NCBI GenBank assembly: GCA_030522415.1
Contig: CM060109.1
Coordinates: 3,812,655 to 3,876,654 of the forward strand
Direction: 5' to 3'
DNA: 64,000 nucleotides
Source of the DNA: Channallabes apus
Lineage: Eukaryota > Chordata > Actinopteri > Siluriformes > Clariidae
The notes under the pieces: generated by a model
The model's input: only the letters and a program-made list of their open reading frames with translations
Told to the model about the DNA's origin: nothing
Databases searched by the model: none
In this document: piece after piece, positions 54,714 to 64,000 of the stretch
How positions within the stretch are numbered: the stretch's first letter is position 1
Layout of the letters: each line of letters opens with the position of its first letter
Translations under genes and position numbers: made by a program

Positions 54714-57667
54714 TTATGTGTATGCCAGATTAAAAAGATGCGTCTTGAGTCTACTTTTGAACTGAGAAACCGTGTCTGCTCCCCGAACACTGTCTGGAAG
54801 GCTATTCCAAAGCTTTGGAGCTAAATATGAAAAAGCCCTACCCCCTTTTGTAGATTTTGAAATTCTGGGAACTACCAGAAGCTTTGTGATCTTAAGGCGC
54901 GTGGTGGATTGTAGCGCATCAGAAGACTGGTTAGGTATGTGGGAGCTAAACCATTTAAGGCCTTGTATGTAAGTAATACTATTTTGTAATTTATTCTAAA
55001 CTGAACAGGTAGCCAGTGCAGGGATGATAATATTGGGGTTATATGATCATATTTTCTGGATCTAGTGAGAACCCTGGCAGCTGAATTTTGGATTAACTGA
55101 AGCTTGTTTATTGAGGATGCAGGACAACCACCTAGTAATGCATTACAATAGTCCAGTCTGGAGGTCATGAATGCATGAACTAGCTTTTCTGCATCAGATA
55201 CGGATAAGATTTTCCTAAGTTTAGCAATATTTCGAAGATGGAAAAAGGCTGTTTTTGTGATATTTGAAATGTGATTTTCAAAAGACAAGTTAATGTCTAA
55301 TATTACACCCAGGTCTTTTACTGCTGAGCTGGTAGTAACAGTACATCCTTCTAAGCGCAGGCTGAATTGTGAAAGCTGTTGTGTGCTGGTTTTTGGGCCA
55401 ATAAGTAATATCTCTTTCTTATCTGAATTTAATAAAAGAAAGTTATTGGTCATCGAATCTTTTATGTCCTGGACACACTCAATTAATCTAGACAACTTAG
55501 GTATTTCATCTGGTTTAGTTGAGATATATAATTGGATATCATCAGCATAACAATGGAAACTAATCCCATGTCTTCTTATGATGTTACCCAAGGGAAGCAT
55601 GTATATTGAGAACAACAGAGGTCCTAAAACTGACCCTTGTGGGACCCCATATTTCACTGGCAGTACACCAGACTGTTCTCCATTTAGATCTACAAAATGG
55701 TAGCGATCAGACAGGTAAGATCTAAACCATTTTAATGCCTGTCCCTGAATACCTATATAATTTTGTAAGCGATCTATGAGAATATTATGATCTATAGTGT
55801 CGAATGCAGCACTAAGATCGAGCAGGACTAGCAATGAGATGCAGCCTTGGTCTGAAGCTAAAAACAAGTCGTTTGTAATCTTAACTAGTGCAGTTTCTGT
55901 GCTATGATGGGGCCTGAAACCTGACTGAAATTCTTCAAGGATGTTGTTATCCTGCAAGAATGTGCAAATTTGAGCTGATACTACTTTTTCTAGTATTTTT
56001 GATATGAACGGAAGGTTTGAAATCGGTCTGTAATTTGTTATTTCATTCGCGTCCAAATTGGATTTTTAAAGAAGCGGCTTAATAACTGCTAACTTGAAAG
56101 GTTTAGGGACGTGACCTAGATGTAATGAAGAATTAATAATGTTTAGAAGTGGTTCTCCAACCGTAAGCATCACTTCTTTTAAAAATCTGGTTGGGATTGG
56201 GTCTAACAGGCACGTTGTTGATTTAGCCGAGGTGATGAGTTTATACAGCTCTTCCTGTCCTATACCTGTAAAGCACTGAAAAACTAAATGTGAAGCTATA
56301 GGCTGAACTGGATCGTGAGATACTATTAGAGGCTGAACCTCCATTATTTTCTTCCTGATATTATTGATTTTTTCATTAAAGAAGTCCATAAAGTCTTCAC
56401 TTCTAAACTGTGATGGGATACTCTCTGCGGGCATCTTAGGTTTTGTTAGGCGAGCCACTGTACTAAATAAGAACCTGGGATTGTTTTGGTTTCTTGCTAT
56501 CAGTTGGCTAAGATGCTCAGTCCTAGCAGTTTTTAGAGCCTGTCTATAGCTGCACATACTGTCTTTATACGCAATTCGAAAAACTTCTAATTTAGTTTTC
56601 CTCCATTTTCGCTCGAGGTTACGGGTTGCTCTCTTTAGGGCGCGAGTATGACTGTTGTACCACGGTGCAAATGTTTTATCTCTGACTTTTTTTAATCTGA
56701 TGGGAGCAACAGTGTCTAATGTACTGGTAAGAATAGTGCCCATGCTGCTAGTCACTTCATCTAGATCATCTGCATTTAGGGGTCTAATAAGAAATTGGGA
56801 CAGATCCGGCAGATTACTTGTCAATCTGTCTTTAGTAGTGGGATTCATATTTCTAACAGATTGATAACGTGGGGAGACACAGCTAATCTGTTCTACGGGT
56901 AGAGTATATGTCAGGAGGTGATGATCTGTGATATCATCACTTTGAGGTATGATCTCTATATTAGAGACATCTATACCATGGGATATAATTAAATCTAGCG
57001 TATGATTAAAGCGGTGAGTTGCTCCAATTATATTTTGCTTAACCCCAAAGGAATTTAGTAAATCCATAAATGTGAGTGCTAAAGCGTCGTTAGCATCATC
57101 TACATGAATGTTAAAGTCTCCTACTATCAACACTTTGTCAGAGTTAACCAATAGGTCTGATAGCAGATGTCCAAATTCTTTAAGAAAATCGCCATATGGC
57201 CCCGGGGGTCTGTACACGGTGGCCAGGGTAAAATATAGCAAGGGTTTATTACGTATTTCATTTAGTGCAACATTAATGATAAGCACTTCAAATGAATTAA
57301 ACCTGGGCCTTATTTTCTGGGTAACAGTGAGTACATCATTGTAGATAGTGGCGACACCACCACCGCAACCAATTAGACGGGGCTCGTGCTTATAGAAATA
57401 TCCTGACGGAGTAGACTCATTCAGACCAAAATATTCATTTGGTTTAAGCCAGGTTTCCGTGAGACAGAGTGCGTCAAGGCAATAATCTGAGATAATTTCA
57501 TTAACAATAAGTGCTTTAGGCGCAAGGGATCTAATGTTGAGTAGTCCAAACTTTAGAGGTGGATTTTGACTACTTATTTTGCCTTTTTCTGGTTTTATGG
57601 TTATCAGATTGTTTCGGGCAAATTTAACAAATTTATTATTTTTTCTCAGTATTCGGGGAACAGACAC
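54714..57667 (-). pseudogene. LINE ORF2: endonuclease-reverse transcriptase (one stop, one frameshift)
   Basis: ORF2 nicks DNA and copies the element's RNA into the nick. The APE-type endonuclease runs from GLLNIRSLAPKALIVNEII (57550) through LCLTETWLKPNE, VYRPPGPYGDF, LIVGDFNIHVDD and DITDHHLLTYTL (56905). The RT has KPLL*KSN with an in-frame TAA at about 56065, then [58 protein letters not shown] and [11 protein letters not shown] with an intact YADD (about 55540). The C terminus shifts frame near 54873 and ends with KLWNSLPDSVRGADT and a stop at about 54714. Catalytic residues of both enzymes are kept; the two breaks inactivate it. Confidence 0.85.
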
Positions 57668-57753
57668 AGTTTCTATAGGACAAGCTATGTGTGTGCGTCT
57701 ATCACTACGGTGAGTTGTGATGTGGCCAATATGTTTGGAATCTACAGTATGAC

Positions 57754-58629
57754 TTACCGCCAGTCAGATGGTTCGTAGTGTTCTGGAGATGTTGTCAGAG
57801 AAGACCGCTGCTCCAGCTCTGCTAGGGTGTAGGCAGAAAACATTCCAGTTATCAACAAAGCGTAATTTCTGTTGTTGACACCAAGATTGTAACCATTCAT
57901 TAAAGGCAAATAATCTACTGAACTTCTCGATTCCTCGCTGAAATGTGGGAAGCGGTCCAGATACGATGATCCTTGTCGTGGGTGATGTGCTGTGGACCTT
58001 CTCGACCAGGCTCCTGAAGTCCTGGTGTCGTTCGTGCCGGCATGAAGAACCACAGCTCCAATGTTCCTCCTCAGGGCAGCAGGCACCTGTGCAGCAACAT
58101 CAAGAACACGTGCACCAGGTAAACAGCGTGTGTGCACCTTACCTTTAGCCGTGGTAGCACGCACGTGACGAACGATGGAGTCTCCGATGACCAGGACGTC
58201 GTGTGCCGTCTCGCGGAGAGGAGCGAAGCGGTTTCGGGTCGAGATGTCGAAGACGGGTGGTGGCGGAGGGGGAGAGGTCCTCGCCCGGGGCTTGGCGTGC
58301 TTCTTCCGCTGCTGCTGTATCCAGGGTCCGTGGTATCCCGGCGCCGGGGTGTAGGAAAACTGGGCGGGCTGCGTCCTTGGTGTGTTGGACCTGGGCAGAG
58401 AAACACTCGGGGTTGAGGTTGTCGGAGAGATTGTGTCATGCCGAGAATTTACCTGGGACAGGTGAGCGTCGGTCCGCGTCGATTCTAGCGTGGCTTTCCG
58501 CTGCTGTAGCTGGGCCAGCTTCACCTGTAGCTCACGGATCAGCTTCTCCACGGCCTCCAGCTCCAAATCCACCGAGTGCAGCTCCAATGGCTCCTCACCT
58601 GCACTCAGAGGCAGAGTCACAACCGACAT
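57754..58629 (-). pseudogene. LINE ORF1 with coiled coil and SGNH esterase domain (frameshifted)
   Basis: I start at the ATG at 58629 (MSVVTLPLSAGEEPLELHSV); an upstream in-frame ATG at 58674 is less likely. Residues about 20-50 form a leucine-rich coiled coil (LEAVEKLIRELQVKLAQL). A Pro/Ser-rich linker follows, then an SGNH (GDSL-like) esterase domain with VIGDSIVRHV (nucleophile Ser) and VVLHAGTNDT (block with Asn). Esterase-type ORF1 proteins are known in CR1-like LINEs. Just after HAGTNDT the frame shifts near 58025, and the remaining domain is readable only in another frame. The protein as encoded would lose the C-terminal Asp/His part of the active site. Confidence 0.75.
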
Positions 58630-58900
58630 GGTGTCTAAACACGGAAAATAATCGGTGTGAAGAAGCGAAAACAAACTTTACAAACAAACGTGATAGCCGG
58701 GCTAACGGGCTAGCGATGCTAATGCTAATTAGCGATGCTAATGCCGGCTAAAAGCGGTGTGCTGCAAAACAATTAAAACTTAACGATATAACACGCGTTT
58801 CGAGTAAATATATTATAAGATACTTATCCGTTTTATGTACACTCTTCGTAAGGGGACGAAAAAGTTTAAAAGTTGGTCAGTATGGCGGAGCTCGGAAAAA

Positions 58901-60270
58901 AGCAGCGTCTCAGCGTCCTCGTACAAGGGTTCAATGAGAAGAGAGTTGATTCAACAGGAAGTTGAGAGTTGATTATCACAGGACAGGAATCACCTACAGG
59001 ATACTACTGTATTTTTACTGCTCATATTTTTTTACCCTAGTTTCATTTGGTTTTACGCGATTTCATGTGTTATTTGTGTGTGTGTGTGTGTGTGTCGTGT
59101 GAGTGCGAGAGAGGGCTTACATGGTGATTTGTCCAAGGTTACTAAAACCTGGCTTACTACCTATAAAAATTATTTCAATTTAACTCATGGGTCTCAATCA
59201 CAGATGACACGACAAATTATATACTCTGAAACGTTCATTTGAACATTTAAAAATATATACAAAAACATGAATACTAATGTTATCATGGTGTAAATTATTA
59301 ACATTAGGTTAGGTCCTGCCCTTAATTAATTCATATTATAATTACTTTTACATAGTATAGTTACTGGACTGACATGACCAAAACTAGCTATTTCATTTAG
59401 CCTTTCTAAAATCAATCCATCTATCATTTATAATCAGAAAACATAAAACATATGATCTATTCAATAGCCCATCTGTTTTAATTTAGTTTGTATTTATTAT
59501 TCATAAGACAACCTTTCAGTTTTGTAAATATTTTAGTTATAGTGTGTTAAGTCTTACTTTAGGTTAAACGTTTTTGAGAATTTGACCATTAGATAAATGT
59601 TATGTCATTGATTGATAAAATCTGGATTAAGGATATTTTATTTTATTTCTTTAATTTAAATTTTTTAGTTTCCCCCTGAGGGATTGCCACCTTATTGTGG
59701 TCAGGGGGTTTGCGTGCCTCAAAACAATTCAGCAAGGACAATACTGTTACTATAAGCCCAGGGAAAAACAGTGCTCGAACATGATGCCCCCTTCACATTT
59801 CTGACTGCGCCCCTCCCCCCCTGGTCTAGAACGGCCCTGCCTCTGACCGTCTTTTGTGTTGTAAATGGGTATTCTCACTCACCTTCCAATCCCCCCAGCG
59901 CACACACTCTGTCTGTACTGTAAACTGTAACTGTGTTTGCTAGGGCACTTGGTTATACACAGTACTTTAATGTATGGAACACTTACTTAACTTACTGGTT
60001 TGGTTTAAATATCGCTTATTACCTTATTCAGCAAAATAAATTCATTATTAACGTATTGAAGTATTTTAGTTAAGGACAAAAACAGACCCTGTGCTTGTGT
60101 TTAGAACTGCTGAACAGCCGTGTTCATAGGTTTAATCAATGATGGATGAATGGAGAGGTGTGGGTGTGTGTGTGTATATACACGTGCGCACGCGCTCTGA
60201 TGAATTTCTCCGTTGGCTTTAACACGCACACCCATCCCCCCGCCAAAAACACTCACACACCACACACACC
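58901..60270. other. Mostly unassigned sequence with small repeats
   Basis: It holds a (GT)n run at 59074-59095, and at about 59775-59840 a GC-rich fragment ending TCTAGAACGGCCCTG that matches the terminal repeat of the hAT-like MITE at 46537. A repeat-like TTCCCCCTGAGGGATTGCCA lies at about 59670. No gene is evident. Confidence 0.4.
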
Positions 60271-60271
60271 A

Positions 60272-60348
60272 TATGACATGGTAATTGCTCTGTGTGTGTT
60301 TTTGGCGGGGGGCGCCAAAAACACACACAGAGCAATTACCATGTCATA
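60272..60348. repeat. Perfect 36-bp hairpin with G5 loop
   Basis: 60272-60307 and 60313-60348 are exact reverse complements (TATGACATGGTAATTGCTCT ... and its partner), with GGGGG between them. The adjoining 60230-60270 is CA-rich, with another CCGCCAAAAACACTCACAC copy related to the stem. It is either a foldback repeat or a transcribed hairpin. Confidence 0.9.
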
Positions 60349-60992
60349 CTCAGTATTCTCCATTGAGGTTTCTCACCTTCCACTCCTAAGTTTGTCGTTG
60401 CTCTTTTGGAGTTCTTAAAACCCAAAACATTTATTTATACTGAGAAAAAATTATGGGTCACATAATCACAAACACAAATACATATGATCAAGTGTTTAAC
60501 TGTTTTAATTTGTTTCTATGACCAATAATTATTATTATTATGATTTTCAGCCCAACTCTTTGACTATTTAAAACAAAGTTGTGTCCCATTTTTTGCCCAT
60601 TGAAGTTGTTGGTTCAACTAAACGTTTTTTAAATACCCAAACAATCCCCAAAACTTAAAACACGCAAACATGACTTTACCAATTCAATTTATTCTTCCAA
60701 AACTAGTCAAAGTTAAAACAGTAATTTATATAAAACAGGTGAATACATGTTGTCTTTTGCTTAAAGTTAATTAAACAACCCGGATACACCAGCTGCTTAT
60801 AAGTCTCTATCTATAGGTCTTTTATATTAAAATATAAATTTTTCAAATATCAAAACTATTAAACATGGAACAGTTGAAGTCTTTGTTTCCCCCAAAGTAC
60901 TGTATCAGACATTTAGCAGTTCTATGTTCAGAATATACAGTAGACCTGATCAAACATCATTCTAAAGCTGTCGGACTGTGACGTCATCCCTC
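60349..60992. other. AT-rich stretch, nothing recognised
   Basis: No convincing open frame or repeat ends are seen on either strand. Confidence 0.4.
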
Positions 60993-61091
60993 CTACAGCT
61001 CCCTCAACAGCTTGTTCAGGCTCCTCCAGTCCTGTAGCTCCAAAAGTCCAGCCGTCAGCCGTCTGACCCCCCAATCCTCCACAGCGGAGCT
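60993..61091 (-). CDS. Possible short terminal exon of an unknown gene
   Basis: After a TTTAAGCAG acceptor-like site the minus strand reads SSAVEDWGVRRLTAGLLELQ and ends KLLREL followed by TAG at 60993-60995. A second frame across the same bases is also open, which weakens the call. A donor-bearing candidate first exon lies upstream at 62117-62172. I recognise no protein family. Confidence 0.2.
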   Translation of the reverse strand, partial: SSAVEDWGVRRLTAGLLELQDWRSLNKLLREL

Positions 61092-61419
61092 CTGCTTAAA
61101 GAACACAGGAGAATTTAGTGAAGACAAAGATAAATAAACTTCACAGAACATATAGTTCTAATAAAAATAAAATATATTAATAAACCTATTTACCACAGAG
61201 TGTGTAAAATACTGTTTTGGGGATTCTGGAATGTAAATAATCTGCCTGTGCTAATGTTATCCAGTGAACAGTGTTAGTGTTAACCACTGACTGTCTGTAT
61301 TATCGTCTGAATTAAATTAACCGAGAATTTACTTAATGCGCTTCTCATACAAATAAGTTAAGCGATATAACACTCGTATATGAGCATTAGTTCATCCCTG
61401 AGGCCAAACTATAACTTAC

Positions 61420-61492
61420 TGAAGCCCCTCACACGCACACACACACCTCCCCCCCCCACACGCACACCCCCCCCCCCCACACACACACGCAC

Positions 61493-61523
<31 letters not shown>

Positions 61524-61540
61524 ACCCACACCTCCCCCCT
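61420..61540. repeat. C-run and CA compound low-complexity tract
   Basis: Alternating CACACA and poly-C runs of up to about 18 C, within the possible intron of the preceding gene candidate. Confidence 0.9.
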
Positions 61541-62116
61541 CCTCCACCTTAACTGATAAACACTTCAGTGTTCTTATTCAGCTCGTTAACTCAGCGCTCC
61601 CGCTACCGCGGAAAGTCCCGGACAAAGTGTATAAAATATAAACCGGGTTATGGGCGTTACTAGCTCCTGTACAGCTACCCTCAGTCTGTGTCCCTCATCA
61701 ACTGTATCACATTATATTACAGTCACAGAAATAACCTGCAGATTAACTCTTAACCAAAGAATAAATAACCGCTGAATTTATCCAGACAACACGCGGTGAG
61801 ATTCTCTCAGTATTTACAGAGAACACAAACACTCTTCATCGGGCAGTGCAGGTCTTGTAATAGGGACATTAATAGTACTGTCGAAGCTTGAGCATGTTTT
61901 TGAGTTAAAGTGGAGTGACATTGTGAGTGTGTGACACTGACAGTAAGCTGTAATATTAACTCCAGACTTGGTAAACAGAACATTAAGTTCTCTAAAGTCA
62001 CATCTGACTGCTGCTGGTGCTGCCAGTGATATTTAAAATGGCCAATAAAAAAACTAAACTGGGAAATAAACTGTAAACTACCCCAAACACATTTTATAAA
62101 ATAAAACATCACTTAC

Positions 62117-62230
62117 CACGAATAGTCCGTTAAGCCGCCATCTTCATCTCTGTAGTTTGGCAGCGTCAGTACGGCGGGGGTGGAGGCGGGTTGTTAAAAT
62201 CACGTGATTGCAACTCAGCGCAGCTGGCTT
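62117..62230 (-). promoter_or_regulatory. Possible promoter and first exon
   Basis: The minus strand has AGATGAAGATGGCGGCTTAA followed by a CGTG|GTAAGTG splice donor at 62116. The upstream sequence is GC-richer and contains TCACGTGA (about 62200-62207). The ATG there opens only a five-codon frame, so this would be a 5' UTR with an upstream ORF. Confidence 0.3.
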
Positions 62231-62430
62231 GTTTAACGTGTTCTTGAGAACGAAGCGCCATCTAGTGGTGGCACCAGGTCAATGAATAAATAGGGCTTGA
62301 ATGGGCGTGTTTACTGTGAAATCTTGACACGCCTTTCTGTCAGTAAAGGGAGGGGGGATTACGGCGTGCAAAGGGCATTCACACGCCATTCACACTTCAG
62401 CCACACGGTCGCGGCTATTTGGCGTGGCTC

Positions 62431-63229
62431 CCACTGTACCAGCATCAGGTTTTGCGCTCGCTGTGTACAGTGGTACCGGTATTGAGTTAAGCGCCGAGCG
62501 CGGAATGTGTCTCAGTGCTGCCGGTCTGTTCAGGACTGACCTGTTGGATTTCAGGTCTGTCGGCGAGGCCCGCCGCAGGCCCGGACTCATCTGTGCTCCG
62601 CCGCTGGCTGTCTTCACGCTGCTGCCGCTGTTTCCCGGCCGTGTCGCCCCGCGAGCTCCCCGGCTGCACGGCTCCATGCGGGCAGCTCAGCCTTTTGTGA
62701 CTGACGTCCCCGCACTCGAAACACCTCAGCCGCTCCGTGGTGGCGAAGACAGGGTAACTGTTGTTCCCGTCTTTAACTTTAAAATTAACGTTCAGTGGAC
62801 CCTCCTGATCGTTTAAAATCATTAGGACTTGCCTACGCAAAGACAGGACGTGCTTCACGCTCGAGTTTTTACACCTGAGCGGGATGGGGTTCATGGGGCC
62901 GGGCTGAAATCCCAAATCGCGCCAGCTCCCTCAGTATCTGCTCATCCTTGATGAACGGGGGGACGTTGGAGATCACCACTCGTGTTGCTGGTACAGACAG
63001 AGGGGTGACCTGGACCATGACGTCTCTCACTCGTATCGTTTTTTGTTGCCGTGGTTACGAGTGTTTTTTTTGGTTAGAAAGACCACCACTGCTGTATTCA
63101 TCCGGGAGGCAGAGTAGATGTTCTGGCACCCGATCTGCTCCCCCATCGCTAGCAGAACTTCCTCCAGCAGTACACTGTCTTCTACAACACACCTGACGCC
63201 ATTCTGGAGAGACATAGTCTCTCCACCAG
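62431..63229 (-). pseudogene. Tx1-like LINE ORF1 pseudogene, copy 2
   Basis: Nearly identical to 13187-13989, in the same orientation, with the same frameshift between NTAVVVFLTKKN and the VQVTPLSVPATR part and again before FQPGPM. The zinc knuckle CFECGDVSHKRLSC is at about 62730. Here the early segment VLLEEVLLAMGEQIG is open where copy 1 has a stop. Both ends are abrupt, and the flanks are unlike those of copy 1 on both sides. Confidence 0.7.
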
Positions 63230-63402
63230 CCTCAGAGGCTATGGTGCCTCGCTCACTCTCTCTTACTATAATCTTTTAACTTTTTTTGGTTTTTAACTAA
63301 AAACATAAACCAAATATAAATAAATAAACTCGCAAGTAGATCACAAAAACTTGGCAGGACGCCAGACAGCCTTGCACATGCTGACTCACACCCAGCGCAT
63401 GC

Positions 63403-63405
<3 letters not shown>

Positions 63406-63436
<31 letters not shown>
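63406..63436. repeat. (GA)n microsatellite
   Basis: A GA run of about 30 bp, followed by purine-rich sequence to about 63475. Confidence 0.9.
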
Positions 63437-63439
<3 letters not shown>

Positions 63440-63479
63440 AGCAGAAGAGGAGAGAGCAAAAGAGATGGAGAGATGGCAG

Positions 63480-64000
63480 TTAGGTATGGTCATAGTCGAA
63501 CAATGTATAAGATGAATGTATATTTAGTGCAGAGTGCAAGCAGGGACTCTGGCAAGAGTAACTATGACAGCATAATTGAAAGGGAGAGCCAAAAGGAAAT
63601 ACAGACACGAGGGTTCACTTAGATGTAATGCTTTATATGTCAAGAGTAGTATTTTAAAATCAATGCAAAATTTCACAGGAAGGCAATGCAATGTGGATAA
63701 GATAGGGGTGATGTGCTCGTATCTTCTGGTTCGATTGAGAACTCTCGCTGCTGCATTCTGGACTAACTGAAGCTTGTTTATGCACTTTGTTGATCAACCA
63801 GACAGTAAGGCGCTACAATAATCCAACCTAGAAGTGATAAAAGCATGAACTAGATTTTCTGCATCATTTGGTGACAATATATTTCTTATCTTGGCAATAT
63901 TTCTGAGGTGAAAGAATGCTATCCTGGTAAAATATTATCTACATGTGCTTCAAATGAAAGGCTGGAATCTATAATCACACCAAGGTCTTTTACTGTTGCA
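63480..64000 (-). mobile_element. LINE 3' end, reverse transcriptase C terminus, cut by window end
   Basis: On the minus strand: LQLVQNAAARVLNRTRRYEH, ITPILSTLHCLPVKFCIDFK and ILLLTYKALHLSEPS (63780-63590), followed by a 3' UTR to about 63480. It is homologous to the C-terminal part of the 54-kb LINE RT but clearly a different family. The same 3' UTR occurs in the opposite orientation at 16360-16570. Confidence 0.75.

Larger units (their letters stand above)
54008..58900 (-). mobile_element. Near-full-length L2/CR1-group LINE
   Basis: The element reads on the minus strand: 5' region (about 58900-58630), ORF1 (58629-57754), ORF2 (57667-54714), then a 3' UTR ending in (TTGAA)n at about 54009-54030. 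The tail landmarks recur as fragments at 5362, 11797, 45810 and 51889. The element inserted into gypsy copy B. Few disabling changes (one nonsense and two clear frameshifts) indicate it is young. Confidence 0.85.

Noticed and set aside
61807..62112. The 101-codon minus-strand frame as a protein-coding exon
   Set aside because: It has no recognisable domain, begins just inside the likely intron, and lacks an acceptor at its start.

Overview
This window is nuclear DNA from a bony fish. The evidence is spliced genes with GT-AG introns, a C2H2 zinc-finger PRDM9-type gene, teleost-typical mobile elements (Tc1-like, Harbinger, hAT, L2/CR1-group, Nimb/I-clade and Tx1-like LINEs, Ty3/gypsy, tRNA-derived SINEs) and many dinucleotide microsatellites. 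The SINE and Tc1 types suggest an otophysan, perhaps a catfish, but the species cannot be fixed from sequence alone. Most of the 64 kb is nested transposon sequence.

The main host gene is a prdm9-like gene on the minus strand. Six coding exons between 35755 and 16844 join in frame to a 752-residue protein: a KEED-rich N terminus, a complete PR/SET domain, one isolated zinc finger, and a tandem array of 84-bp C2H2 fingers that differ mainly at DNA-contact positions. No KRAB or SSXRD region is seen. A likely non-coding first exon ends at 43542. The intron below it holds an intact four-exon SAMD3-like gene (39991-37145, minus, 523 residues) beside a frameshifted transposase-like gene (42820-40213). 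Intron 2 of prdm9 (23609-35303) is filled by a chain of DNA transposons, including a Tc1 element split by a 6.3-kb TA-flanked insertion.

Left flank: tRNA-like remnants (1.06-1.86 kb); a truncated minus-strand Ty3/gypsy element (2.13-5.36 kb); a LINE 3' tail; a Harbinger element with an intact Myb-like gene and a dead transposase (5.8-9.3 kb); and a nested LINE pile-up (10.6-16.3 kb: Nimb, L2-type, Tx1 ORF1).

Right flank: a SINE and a Rex1-like LINE fragment (44.1-45.5 kb); a second Harbinger family (45.7-47.7 kb); then an inverted second copy of the gypsy/LINE-tail/Harbinger/TA-element block (about 48.0-54.0 kb). After that come a nearly complete L2/CR1-group LINE with an esterase-type ORF1 (54.0-58.9 kb), a mostly unassigned stretch with a perfect 36-bp hairpin (60.27-60.35 kb), a second Tx1 ORF1 copy (62.4-63.2 kb), and the 3' end of another LINE running off the window.

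The two inverted block copies (about 3.74-8.7 kb and 48.0-54.0 kb) flank the prdm9 region. They share disabling mutations and an identical element insertion site, so they look like one duplicated block, not independent insertions. No rRNA, CRISPR, operon or prokaryotic signal is present.
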